64,000 nt of DNA from positions 1 to 64,000 of the forward strand of contig CAYTUQ010000004.1 in the NCBI GenBank assembly GCA_964441235.1. Reading direction: 5' to 3'. Position 1 is the stretch's first letter, and every line of letters starts with the position of its first letter. Below the pieces are notes generated by a model. It searched no databases and was not told where the DNA came from. It saw only the letters and a list, made by a program, of their open reading frames with translations. The DNA is from BS750m-G69 sp964441235 (GTDB taxonomy: Bacteria > Fidelibacterota > UBA2242). Shown here in pieces: positions 55,968 through 64,000 of this stretch. Position numbers and translations under genes: made by a program.

Positions 55968-56447
55968 GTGAATCAAAAAAGTGAAAAAATAAAAAAGTCC
56001 ATTCGATTTCGACTGCTCGAAATAAAAAAAAATAGGTTTTATCAGAGTAACTACCTTGATTTTGCTTTATCAAAGGAAGATGTTCTTAAGGGGAATTTAA
56101 AAATTGGTGTTAATTTTGAGCTTTCCCCAAATGAAGAAACTATTTCATTGGTTCTGAAATTGGATTTTTGCCATGCTGATCATGAATTGTTTGGAATAGA
56201 GACTGTCCATAAGTACAAAATAAAAGATTTTAAAAACGCCATTCAGTACGATGAAAATAAAACATTCAATGTACCGGATGAAATTATGAAGTTGTGGATT
56301 GGAATAGCTATCTCGGATACTCGTGGTATGCTGGTTATTTTAAATTCAGATAGTGACTACTCCAGGATTATCTTACCTTTGATTAATCTTGATGCTTTTC
56401 TTAGGAGTATTAAAAAATCTATGAAAATTGGGCAATCATCTGAATAA
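55968..56447 (+). CDS. SecB-like chaperone of the toxin-antitoxin module
   Basis: The 159-aa protein shows a SecB-fold pattern: alternating strands (LKIGVNFELS, ISLVLKLDF, IETVHKYKIKDF) followed by IGIAISDTRGMLVIL and IILPLINLDAF, resembling SecB-like proteins that accompany TAC antitoxins. It starts with GTG 2 bp after the antitoxin stop. Its role would be to fold the antitoxin; loss of chaperone would free the toxin. The family is recognised from the motif pattern and gene order, so it deserves structural confirmation. Confidence 0.6.
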   Translation: MNQKSEKIKKSIRFRLLEIKKNRFYQSNYLDFALSKEDVLKGNLKIGVNFELSPNEETISLVLKLDFCHADHELFGIETVHKYKIKDFKNAIQYDENKTFNVPDEIMKLWIGIAISDTRGMLVILNSDSDYSRIILPLINLDAFLRSIKKSMKIGQSSE

Positions 56448-56711
56448 TAAATATCTTTGTGTTTTTGAGATAATTGTTTCCAGATTGCGACTTACTTGTA
56501 ATCGTAGATGCGAACTTCCAGGCTCACAATTAAATCGCAAGATTCACCTTATTGGACAATTCTTTATTTTCAACGAACATACTTACTAAATATTTCTGAA
56601 TTTATTTATCAAGTAGGAATGTTTGATAACATAAGTCTTGTTTTCTTGTTTTCGTTTGCGTTGACTAATTAGTCGATGCTGGTTAAATTCAATTAATTTT
56701 ATGACGAATTT

Positions 56712-57371
56712 ATGATAAACTTCATTAATGTAGATTGCACTTTTAGAAAAAAAGCCGGAGTAAAGAATATAAATTTCTCTGTAAATAGTGGAGAATTTGT
56801 ATTCTTAACTGGTCCATCAGGTGCAGGGAAATCGACTATACTTCGTTTAATCTATATGGACCTTTTTCCGGAAAAAGGGAAAGTAATTATCCGCAACTAT
56901 AACAGTAGCAGTATTCGTGATCGAGAAATCCCGTATCTCCGTCGAAAAGTTGGTATGGTTTTTCAAGATTTCCGTTTACTTTCCGATAGAAATGCTTACC
57001 AAAATGTAGCACTAAGTCTTTACGTTTCTCATTACAAAACAAGTGAGATAAAAAAGAGAGTGTATGAAGTATTAAATCAGGTTGGGTTAGGACATCGAGT
57101 ACATTATCGTCCTTACGAACTTTCAGGTGGCGAACAGCAGCGTGTTGCAATAGCACGAGCACTTGTAAAAGAACCGGTAGTGATACTGGCAGATGAACCA
57201 ACCGGAAATTTAGACCCAAAGGTTAGTATAGAATTAATGAACTTACTTAACAAAATAAATAAGAGGGGGACAGCAATTATTGTTGCCACTCATAATTATA
57301 GTCTTATTCCGAGAGTACCTGGTGCAAGGCTAATTCAAATTGATGAAGGAAAGATAGTAAGTATTACATGA
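56712..57371 (+). CDS. ftsE: Cell division ABC ATPase FtsE
   Basis: The 219-aa ATPase has Walker A TGPSGAGKST, Q-loop GMVFQDFRLLSDRN (typical of FtsE), signature LSGGEQQR and Walker B VILADEPTGNLDP. With FtsX it controls septal wall hydrolases. It overlaps ftsX by 4 bp (ATGA). Confidence 0.96.
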   Translation: MINFINVDCTFRKKAGVKNINFSVNSGEFVFLTGPSGAGKSTILRLIYMDLFPEKGKVIIRNYNSSSIRDREIPYLRRKVGMVFQDFRLLSDRNAYQNVALSLYVSHYKTSEIKKRVYEVLNQVGLGHRVHYRPYELSGGEQQRVAIARALVKEPVVILADEPTGNLDPKVSIELMNLLNKINKRGTAIIVATHNYSLIPRVPGARLIQIDEGKIVSIT

Positions 57372-58234
57372 CAGTTTTTTGGTTTTTAGTAAGGGAAGGA
57401 TTAAAAGGGCTAATACGATCAAAATATTCCGGTGCTTTTTCTATTATAATCATTGCTATTTCATTAATCCTTGTTGGTTTTGGATATGTTGGTGCTAGAG
57501 ACACGCTTTTTCTTGTTGATAATATTCGGGCACAATTTGATGTAGATATATTCCTCCATGAAACTGCTTCAGATAAAGAAATTAATAATTTTGAAGCGCT
57601 TCTTGATAGTATGATTGAGATACAGAAAGTGCATTATATCTCTCCTGAAAAGGCTGCTGTGAAATTCAAGAAGGAGTTTGGAGAAGATATTTTTGACATG
57701 CTTGATTATAATCCTTTACCACCTTCTTTTACAATTAGTTTGAAACCAATTTATAGAAATTTAACCAGTGTTGAAGGTATTGCATCAATTCTTTCTAAGA
57801 AGCCGGGAGTTGACGAAGTAAAATACAGAAAGAAATTTCTTATTCTTCTTGAGAAATATCAACGTATCATATTAATTACGGTTGTATCTGTTTTTGCATT
57901 TTTGGCACTGCTATCAATAATACTTACTTCTAATTCGATAAAGATGACAATATTTTCAAGACGAGAAGTTATTTCAACAATGAAACTTGTTGGGGCTACA
58001 AATAGTTTTGTCAGGTGGCCATTTGTAATTGAGGGAACATTGCAGGGTTTTATTGCATCGTGTTTGGCAGCTCTTTTTATTTATGGAGTATTTTACTTAT
58101 TAAATAATTATCTTCAAACGGTAATTGAATATAAAGCTATTATAAGTTATAGATTCTATATAGGGATTGTGATTTCAGGTACTCTTATGGGTTTAATAGG
58201 CAGCAGAAGAGCAATCAGGAAGTTTTTAAAATAA
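57368..58234 (+). CDS. ftsX: Cell division permease-like protein FtsX
   Basis: The 288-aa protein has four membrane helices with the typical large periplasmic loop after the first (about 45-165, including FDVDIFLHETAS and LPPSFTISLKP), then ISTMKLVGATNSFVRWPFVIEG, diagnostic of FtsX. It transmits ATP-driven changes from FtsE to periplasmic activators of peptidoglycan hydrolases. Confidence 0.96.
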   Translation: MTVFWFLVREGLKGLIRSKYSGAFSIIIIAISLILVGFGYVGARDTLFLVDNIRAQFDVDIFLHETASDKEINNFEALLDSMIEIQKVHYISPEKAAVKFKKEFGEDIFDMLDYNPLPPSFTISLKPIYRNLTSVEGIASILSKKPGVDEVKYRKKFLILLEKYQRIILITVVSVFAFLALLSIILTSNSIKMTIFSRREVISTMKLVGATNSFVRWPFVIEGTLQGFIASCLAALFIYGVFYLLNNYLQTVIEYKAIISYRFYIGIVISGTLMGLIGSRRAIRKFLK

Positions 58235-58379
58235 CACCCATGATTTTTCTCCACAACGAAACATGCTCCAGCAGGAGTCCCGTTGGGAAAAGATGATCTG
58301 TAAGATCTCTGAAATAATGGAGTAGTATATTGTCATTCGCTTCGCTGTCATTTATTGTCATTTGGCTTCGTCGTCATTT

Positions 58380-58465
58380 GACCACTGAATGACCACTGAA
58401 TGACTATTGAATGACTATTGAATGACTATTGAATGACCACTGAATGACTATTGAATGACTATTGA
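58380..58465. repeat. 11-bp tandem repeat array, about 8 units
   Basis: Eight consecutive units of GACNANTGAAT are present, each GACCACTGAAT or GACTATTGAAT, with the order C,C,T,T,T,C,T,T for the variant pair. The array is preceded by interrupted GTCATT words (58331-58379). It is not in a gene, and a unit of 11 is not a codon multiple. It may be a slippage array. Confidence 0.85.
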
Positions 58466-58766
58466 CATTGAGATATATAATTAAAATTCGTGCAAATTCG
58501 TGTACTTCTTGGTTACTTTCATATAAACAATTAAGTAATTTTATAAAGTTATTAATAGATGTAGCTGCTATTGATAATAACGAGTTATAAAATCAACTAT
58601 TTAATAGAATAATTATCTCAAAGAGATGTCAACGACAAATAGTTCGACTAATTTTTTCGCAACTATCAGTCCATTGGTCAACAGGTTTGTAGAAAGTTCA
58701 ACATATATAGTTTCAATTATCTAAATTTTCTTGTTTAACCAGAGAAGACAAACTAAATTTTGGGAA

Positions 58767-59455
58767 ATGGAGAAAGAATTTAACGTTAATAATCCTCTCA
58801 ACAATAGAGGAAATCTTGTTCTGAAAGCAGTGGTTTTAGATTATATTCGCAGCGCATTTCCTGTTAGTTCAAAACAAGTCTGTAAGTTCAATAGTTAAGA
58901 AAGCATCTAAGGTTTTTAATTTTTCACAGCAAACTATTGCCAAATTGTCAGGTACATCAAATTTAGGGGGTGTGATAGAATAAAGTTTTCATTCTCGGAG
59001 ACCCGTTCAGCCGAAGGTCTGCCGAACGAATCGTATGATCTGGCGATTGTAATTTATCGTTTTGTTATTTATGAATTTACAATTTAAATATGTTTCGGAG
59101 ACACGTCTGGCGAAGGTTATATCATCACACCCCCTTAATGTTGAAACCTGATTTTCATGATTTGGACAAATTGAGTCAAATTATAATGCAGATTGAAGAT
59201 GGTACAATAATTGCCAATATTTACGAGAATTGAAAGCACGAGTCTGGGATTGTGATATCTATTGGTTCAGAAAATGAAGACTATCTGTTACTTGATTTTA
59301 GTGTGGTTACAAAGGACTATGAAATTAGTGAATCAAAAGGTCTTGTATCTGTTATTGGGCCGAAAAGAATGAATTATCCAAAGGCTATAACTCTTGTGGA
59401 TTGTATTGCTGATGTTGTTAATTTAGTATTTGATAAAAAGATGGGAGGAAAGTAA
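58767..59455 (+). pseudogene. hrcA: hrcA heat-shock repressor pseudogene, deleted and interrupted by a MITE
   Basis: Three recognisable parts of HrcA are present. 58767-58898 reads MEKEFNVNNPLNNRGN and LVLKAVVLDYIRSAFPVSS, the N-terminal HTH start, ending in a stop. After an apparent large internal deletion, 58888-58965 reads IVKKASKVFNFSQQTIAKLSGTSNL in another frame. The MITE copy 2 follows. Then 59138-59455 reads MLKPDFHDLDKLSQII, a TGA at 59229 region, and SIGSENEDYLLLDFSVV with VIGPKRMNYPKAI, the HrcA C-terminus. HrcA represses heat-shock genes; here grpE and dnaJ follow, so they have probably lost this control. Confidence 0.85.
58966..59134. mobile_element. MITE-like element, copy 2 (169 bp), inserted in hrcA
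   Basis: It shares its left end (38 bp) and right end with copy 1 and has the same GGGGGTGTGAT/ATCACACCCCC terminal repeats, with TTA on both sides (58963-58965 and 59135-59137). Removing the element and one TTA joins GTSNL to MLKPDFHDLDKL in frame, as in intact HrcA. The inner part differs from copy 1, being longer and carrying CCGAAGG-type words. Confidence 0.9.
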
Positions 59456-59456
59456 G

Positions 59457-60035
59457 TTGGAAGAGGAAGCTAAAAATGTAAAGGGAAAAAAAAGTAAATT
59501 GACTCCCCGAAAGGGTGCTGAAACTAAAAGAAAAACAACTGTATCAAAAAAGGTTTCAGAAAAAGTCTCTAAAGAAAAGGAACTCAAAAAGAAGCTTTCT
59601 GAAAAGGAAAAAGAGTTAAATGAATTTAATGATAGGTATTTACGTTTAGCAGCTGAATTCGATAATTACAGAAAACGTACTGAGAAAGAAATTAGAGAAA
59701 TAATCGAATATGCCGGTGAAGGGATTTTAAGACAGGTTTTGCCTATTTTGGATGATTTTGAAAGAGCATTGCATAACAATGGTAAAAATAGTAATGATAA
59801 ATCGGTTCAAGTCGGTTTAGAGTTGATACATAAAAAATTTATTAAAACCCTTGAAGATCTTAGCGTTAAACCGATAGAATCTTTGAATAAACCATTTGAT
59901 CCGGATTTTCATCATGCAGTTTTAGCACGGGATGAGAAAGATGTTGAACCTGAGACAGTAATTGAGGAATTTGAAAAAGGTTATATATATAAAAAACATG
60001 TTTTAAGATATGCAAAGGTAGTTGTAAGTAAATAG
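59457..60035 (+). CDS. grpE: Nucleotide exchange factor GrpE
   Basis: The 192-aa protein has a charged, lysine/glutamate-rich N-terminus, a long coiled coil (KKKLSEKEKELNEFNDRYLR, AAEFDNYRKRTEKE) and the C-terminal GrpE beta domain (PFDPDFHHAVL, KGYIYKKHVLRYAKVVVSK). It releases ADP from DnaK. I choose the TTG at 59457, preceded by GGGAGGAAAG, one base after the hrcA remnant's stop. Confidence 0.94.
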   Translation: MEEEAKNVKGKKSKLTPRKGAETKRKTTVSKKVSEKVSKEKELKKKLSEKEKELNEFNDRYLRLAAEFDNYRKRTEKEIREIIEYAGEGILRQVLPILDDFERALHNNGKNSNDKSVQVGLELIHKKFIKTLEDLSVKPIESLNKPFDPDFHHAVLARDEKDVEPETVIEEFEKGYIYKKHVLRYAKVVVSK

Positions 60036-60037
60036 TT

Positions 60038-61183
60038 ATGGCAAGAGACTACTATGAAACGCTGAATGTTGGTAAAAATGCTTCAGCCGATGAGATAAAA
60101 AAAGCTTATCGTAAAATAGCTATGAAATATCATCCTGACAGGAATCCGGGAAATAAAGAAGCTGAAAACAGATTCAAGGAAGCTGCTGAAGCTTATTCGG
60201 TTTTATCGGATGACAAAAAAAGAAAAACCTATGATCAATTTGGCCCTGAAGGATTGAAAGGTACCGGTTTCGGAGGATTTGGGCGTGGTATGACTATGGA
60301 GGATATTTTTAGTCAATTCGGAGATGTTTTTGGTCGTAGTTTTGGTGGTTTCGGTGGTTTTGAAGATTTATTTAGTACCGGTAGGTCTGGTAGGCAAAGG
60401 AGTAGAACAGCATCCCGGGCTGGAAGTGATTTAAAAATAAAACTGCATTTGACATTAGAAGAAATAAGCAGAGGTGTTACTAAAAAAGTTAAGATTAAAC
60501 GCATGGAATCCTGTGATTTATGTGGTGGGACTGGTGCAAAACCTGGAACTTCAACGATTGTTTGTCCTGTTTGCGGAGGTAGTGGAGAGGTAAGGGAAGT
60601 TACTAGATCATTTTTTTGCCAGATGGTGAATGTTCATCCATGTTCAAATTGTCATGGTGATGGAAGAATAGTGGAGCATCGCTGCCCCAAATGTGCAGGA
60701 GACGGTCGAATTCGCCAGGTAAAAGAGATATCAATACAGGTTCCTGCTGGTGTAACAACTGGTAACTATTTGACGATGCAGAACGAGGGGAATGTCGGTA
60801 TTAGAAGAGGTTCCCGTGGGGATCTAATTGTAATTTTTGAGGAAAAGTCTCACGAATATTTTGTTCGAAATGATGATGATGTTTTTGTTGATATATATAT
60901 TACTCCTTCTGAGGCTGTATTAGGTGCCGAAGTTGAAGTACCGACACTTAATGGACGGGTTAACCTTTCAGTTCCTCAAGGAACTCAACCCGGGAAATTA
61001 CTTCGATTGAATAATAAAGGTATTCCTCATCTTCATAGTTCAGGAAGAGGTGACCAGATAGTGAGAGTACAGGTGAATATTCCAGAAAAAATATCCTGGC
61101 AGGAGCGAAACCTCTATAAAGAACTGTCTAAAATTGAGTCGAAAGCGTTTAAAAATAATATTAGGTATGGTAAAATTAAGTAG
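60038..61183 (+). CDS. dnaJ: Chaperone DnaJ
   Basis: The 381-aa type I J protein has a J domain with the HPD motif (KYHPDRNPG), a glycine/phenylalanine-rich linker (GGFGRGMTMEDIF), four CxxCxGxG zinc repeats (CDLCGGTG, CPVCGGSG, CSNCHGDG, CPKCAGDG) and the substrate-binding C-terminal domain. It delivers unfolded clients to DnaK, which is not in this window. It starts 2 bp after grpE. Confidence 0.97.
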   Translation: MARDYYETLNVGKNASADEIKKAYRKIAMKYHPDRNPGNKEAENRFKEAAEAYSVLSDDKKRKTYDQFGPEGLKGTGFGGFGRGMTMEDIFSQFGDVFGRSFGGFGGFEDLFSTGRSGRQRSRTASRAGSDLKIKLHLTLEEISRGVTKKVKIKRMESCDLCGGTGAKPGTSTIVCPVCGGSGEVREVTRSFFCQMVNVHPCSNCHGDGRIVEHRCPKCAGDGRIRQVKEISIQVPAGVTTGNYLTMQNEGNVGIRRGSRGDLIVIFEEKSHEYFVRNDDDVFVDIYITPSEAVLGAEVEVPTLNGRVNLSVPQGTQPGKLLRLNNKGIPHLHSSGRGDQIVRVQVNIPEKISWQERNLYKELSKIESKAFKNNIRYGKIK

Positions 61184-61239
61184 TAATTCGTAGAATTAAT
61201 TGGATTTTTTATTTATAGATTTTTAATATATGGAGAAAA

Positions 61240-61677
61240 ATGTTAAATTTAACAAGACAGGAGAGGTTGGTTATTAAATTCCTTGTCGTGTTTTTTCTGA
61301 TTGGAGGTGCAATTCATCTTTACAAGCTAAATTTAGCTAAAGTCAGCTATGTTGATATTGGTGAAGTGACTAAAGAAGAAGAACAGTTTAAAGTAATGGC
61401 TGATAAAGTAGATTCTATGTACATTTCTGAATCGACTAAAACTAGGAGAGAAAAGAATGACGAAATATCAAGGCCTGTTTCTTATCGAATAAATATAAAC
61501 ACTGCTGAAAAGGATGAATTGATGAAACTCCCTGAAATTGGATCTGTTACCGCCGATAGAATTATTTTGTATCGAATGGAGCATGAAAGATTTAATAGCG
61601 TCGATGAACTTATAAATGTTAGAGGAATAGGTAAAAAAACATTAGAAAAGATAAAGGGTGAGGTTACAATTGAGTGA
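61240..61677 (+). CDS. ComEA-like helix-hairpin-helix protein
   Basis: The 145-aa protein has one N-terminal membrane helix (about 13-30) and two C-terminal helix-hairpin-helix motifs (INTAEKDELMKLPEIGSVTA and FNSVDELINVRGIGKKTLEK). This matches ComEA, which binds incoming DNA at the membrane during natural transformation. No other competence gene is adjacent except the pilus-like genes that follow. It overlaps the next gene by 8 bp. Confidence 0.85.
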   Translation: MLNLTRQERLVIKFLVVFFLIGGAIHLYKLNLAKVSYVDIGEVTKEEEQFKVMADKVDSMYISESTKTRREKNDEISRPVSYRININTAEKDELMKLPEIGSVTADRIILYRMEHERFNSVDELINVRGIGKKTLEKIKGEVTIE

Positions 61678-62455
61678 AAAAAAAGTTAAAGAATTAGAAG
61701 AATTTGAAGAAACTCCGGAGTACAAGCCGTCATTAGTAAAAGTTCTGAACATTATTGCTGTGATAATGTGTGTAATTTTAATCATAGTAATATATTTACC
61801 AGCGAGTATATGGCGTGAGGAAGATGCAATTCGGAAACTTGGCCGTAAAAGATTGTCTATTCTCACTGATGTTGAGAGTTTTTATAGACAAATGGCTGGT
61901 GAATATCAGCCTGATCCAGTATTAGCAATGAAAGTGCTTTCTGCAGTCCGAGATAGTACCAGGGCTGACAGCAACTTTTATGATAGTCAAAAAATTATTC
62001 TACATGAGGGTACTTTTAAGATGGATGTTGTCAACAATTTCTACTTGAATTTCGATACAACTTTTGCTCTTTCATATCAGAGACGCGATACTGTGCTTGA
62101 TACATCTTACCAGGTAGTAATATGGAATGAAGAACTCTTTTCCTTTGACACAATATTTGTTTATTCCTCTCGAATAAATGAAGTTAAGAACGATTCTCTC
62201 TTCAGGGGTTTGATAAATACTGAAATAAATCCCCGTGTTACTACAGATATGTATTATAGAAAATATTATTTAGATAGTTCAATTGCTTATAGTCCTCTTA
62301 ATAACGAGCAATACGAAGTTATTCTTGATGAAGATAACATTAGAATTCAGGATCCGTTAGAAGGTGAATATAGAGAACCACGTTTTTTGGTTTTTGCATT
62401 CAAAGATACTTCCTGTGGGTATATTGTGAATGGTGAGAAGAGTTGGAGTGATTAA
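61670..62455 (+). CDS. Single-pass membrane protein, unknown
   Basis: The 261-aa product has a short charged cytoplasmic start, one membrane helix (about 28-48, IIAVIMCVILIIVIYL) and a large soluble domain with FYRQMAGEYQPDP, YYLDSSIAYSPL and SCGYIVNGEKSW. It resembles no family I know. I choose TTG at 61670, which overlaps the ComEA stop; the GTG at 61658 is an alternative. It lies before the PilM-like gene and may be part of the same envelope apparatus. Confidence 0.65.
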   Translation: MSEKKVKELEEFEETPEYKPSLVKVLNIIAVIMCVILIIVIYLPASIWREEDAIRKLGRKRLSILTDVESFYRQMAGEYQPDPVLAMKVLSAVRDSTRADSNFYDSQKIILHEGTFKMDVVNNFYLNFDTTFALSYQRRDTVLDTSYQVVIWNEELFSFDTIFVYSSRINEVKNDSLFRGLINTEINPRVTTDMYYRKYYLDSSIAYSPLNNEQYEVILDEDNIRIQDPLEGEYREPRFLVFAFKDTSCGYIVNGEKSWSD

Positions 62456-62484
62456 CAGAACTTTATTAATAGAGAGAAACCAAA

Positions 62485-63435
62485 ATGATATGCGCTAGTA
62501 TCTCTGAGAACTTTATTTGTTTTGGACAGATAGTAAAAGAAGAAGAATCATTTTCTATTGAAGTCGTTGGAAAGAAGTCTTTACCGTTTTTATTTGAACC
62601 TTCGAAGATAAATAATCCTCAAATTCATAAAAAGTTGGAAAAGGTTTTCTTAGAAGTAAGGGCTGACATTCCGGTTCCTGATAGAGATTTAGCAATATCC
62701 GTTCCCTCGATATGGGCGGATATTGTTTTAAATAAGACTGATGCGGGGCTTTCAGATAGTGATATTAAAGAAGTATTGGATTGGAATACTAAAAAGCGAT
62801 TAGGCAATGTAGCTGAAAATAAATTTATTCAGCATTATCCTTTGAATTTGGATTCAGATAGTAATATAAGTACTTATTTAACGGTATCTTATTTTAAGGA
62901 GTTGGGTAAAGTTCTTGTAAAAGCTGCTCGACCAGCAGGTTTAAGTATCAATACTCTGGATATAAATATTTTCAGTGTTGCCAATGCAATTGAGAAATTA
63001 AGTTCTGTGGGCAATTATAAAAAGTGGGGTGTTTGGCTTATTGGCGAAGAAAAACAAACTCTTCTGTTAGTTGATTCTGGTGAGTTCTTTCAATATTTAG
63101 AATTTGAGTTTACAGATGATTCAAAATTTTCGATAATCAGCAGCTCATCTCCTGATAGTTTAGGAGAGAAAGTTATATCTGAGTTAAATGCAATGAAGAC
63201 ATTATCAAATGATCAAGTAGATTCTCTTGATCATTTATTTTTCTATACTCATGATGTAGATTCGGAATTTTTTAATATGTTGTTAACCTATGAAGTTAAG
63301 AATATGAGTACAGTTGACCCTTTTTCAGTTTATAAGCCATTGAAGTTATATAAAGATGATGGAGAAGGTGTTGGAGCGATGTGTCAGTTTCTTGAGATAA
63401 TGGGGTTAATACTTCGTGTAATGCCTGGGAGTTAA
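62485..63435 (+). CDS. PilM-like actin-fold protein (tentative)
   Basis: The 316-aa product has a MICASISENFICFGQI opening, DLAISVPSIWADIVL, VLDWNTKKRLG and KVLVKAARPAGLSIN segments, the layout of PilM-type pilus assembly ATPases, but the nucleotide signature is weak. The following gene has a PilN-like start, which supports the assignment. It might instead be a divergent FtsA/MreB-like protein. Confidence 0.45.
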   Translation: MICASISENFICFGQIVKEEESFSIEVVGKKSLPFLFEPSKINNPQIHKKLEKVFLEVRADIPVPDRDLAISVPSIWADIVLNKTDAGLSDSDIKEVLDWNTKKRLGNVAENKFIQHYPLNLDSDSNISTYLTVSYFKELGKVLVKAARPAGLSINTLDINIFSVANAIEKLSSVGNYKKWGVWLIGEEKQTLLLVDSGEFFQYLEFEFTDDSKFSIISSSSPDSLGEKVISELNAMKTLSNDQVDSLDHLFFYTHDVDSEFFNMLLTYEVKNMSTVDPFSVYKPLKLYKDDGEGVGAMCQFLEIMGLILRVMPGS

Positions 63436-63437
63436 TT

Positions 63438-64000
63438 ATGATTAAACTTAATCTCGCAATTGTTCCTGGAGTACAAGGTAAGGAAAGTGCCAGGGCTCCC
63501 ATCTTTGATTATCAGGTTGGAGTTGAGGAAAAACTACCAACAGCTGAAGAGGGAGTGACAGAAGCAATACCTAAACCAAAACAAAAAATTGATGCAGATT
63601 TATTTAAATTAGCTGAGCAGAATTTAGGTTTAATAGAACAGGCTGAAAAGGAAGAATTTATCCCTAAGCGTAAACATAAGCCTCCGAAGAAGGAAAAAGA
63701 GGAAGGTCCCCCAATTAAAATAAAAAGAAGAATACCTTTATTACGCCTTTTTTATTTATTATTAGCTATTATAGTGATAGGAGGTGGTTTTTGGGTTTAT
63801 AAAAGTAAATTCTATAAGAAGGTTGGTATTAAAATTCCAGGAAAATCAGAAGTAAAGAAAGTAACTGAAAAGGTACAAGAGAAAGTGACTGAACAATTAC
63901 CAGATGTGGTAGATAAAGCAAAAGATATTAGCCAGTCTGTTGTAACTTCTTCTCAAGAAGCAATAAAGCAGGTTGCTATTGCTAATGAAATTAGTGATCA
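63438..64000 (+). CDS. PilN-like membrane protein, runs off the window
   Basis: The frame is open from ATG 63438 to the end of the window (187 codons). It starts MIKLNLAIVPG, as PilN proteins often do, has a long polar region, a basic segment and one membrane helix (about residues 108-124, LLRLFYLLLAIIVIGGGFW), and then lysine-rich helical repeats (EVKKVTEKVQEKV). It follows the PilM-like gene by 2 bp. Absent the rest of the gene the assignment is tentative. Confidence 0.5.
   Translation, partial: MIKLNLAIVPGVQGKESARAPIFDYQVGVEEKLPTAEEGVTEAIPKPKQKIDADLFKLAEQNLGLIEQAEKEEFIPKRKHKPPKKEKEEGPPIKIKRRIPLLRLFYLLLAIIVIGGGFWVYKSKFYKKVGIKIPGKSEVKKVTEKVQEKVTEQLPDVVDKAKDISQSVVTSSQEAIKQVAIANEISD

Noticed and set aside
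58380..58465. CRISPR array
   Set aside because: The 11-bp units are contiguous with no unique spacers, and no cas genes are present.
58500..59260. CIRCE operator before grpE-dnaJ
   Set aside because: No TTAGCACTC and GAGTGCTAA pair was found in the region.

Overview
The window looks like the chromosome of an AT-rich Gram-negative bacterium of the FCB group (Fibrobacteres-Chlorobi-Bacteroidetes and relatives), plausibly Marinimicrobia/KSB1-like; the phylum is an inference. Supporting signs are a PorU-type C25 sortase and a PorZ-like propeller protein (type IX secretion) with FlgD-like C-terminal sorting domains, lipoproteins with Cys lipoboxes, an outer-membrane porin, and a full division/cell-wall (dcw) cluster. 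No rRNA or tRNA gene was recognised.

Layout. 1-4.6 kb: sparse, partly decayed region with a PpiC-type lipoprotein, a stand-alone SIR2-like protein and a YchF-like GTPase gene broken by one in-frame stop. 4.6-13.6 kb: complete phosphate regulon on the minus strand (phoB-phoR, then porin-pstS-pstC-pstA-pstB-phoU), with an 11-bp-periodic Pho-box ladder before the porin and a shorter one before phoB. 13.8-14.5 kb: VapBC-type toxin-antitoxin pair. 14.7-18.5 kb: FMN riboswitch with terminator, then ribD-ribE-ribBA-ribH. 18.8-21.3 kb: PorZ-like protein. 21.3-22.4 kb: GNAT pseudogene and rpmB. 22.4-38.9 kb: dcw cluster on the minus strand (transcribed mraZ, rsmH, ftsL, ftsI, murE, murF, mraY, murD, ftsW, murG, murC, ftsQ, ftsA, ftsZ; no murB or ddl), driven by a near-perfect sigma-70 promoter overlapping MraZ boxes, with rodZ and maf upstream. 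40.8-48.5 kb: PorU, a broken four-helix-bundle gene, and an apparently exported AmmeMemoRadiSam set (lipoprotein, Tat-type radical SAM protein, Memo-AMMECR1 fusion). 48.9-50.5 kb: small holin-like membrane protein and an M64 zinc peptidase. 50.9-56.4 kb: defence-island-like segment containing a type I restriction hsdR stump, a translationally coupled SIR2-like + 925-aa protein pair, and a HigB-HigA-SecB-like toxin-antitoxin-chaperone triad. 56.7-58.2 kb: ftsEX. 58.8-61.2 kb: hrcA ruined by deletion and a MITE insertion, followed by intact grpE and dnaJ. 61.2-64 kb: ComEA-like, membrane, PilM-like and PilN-like genes, the last running off the window.

Most notable: (1) the SIR2/925-aa pair as a candidate undescribed defence system beside a TAC module; (2) a MITE family with 11-bp perfect terminal repeats and 3-bp target duplications, one copy lying in hrcA so that removing it restores the reading frame across the site; (3) several genes interrupted by a single in-frame stop; (4) a palindromic repeat placed in frame inside ftsQ; (5) an AmmeMemoRadiSam system with export signals on every component.
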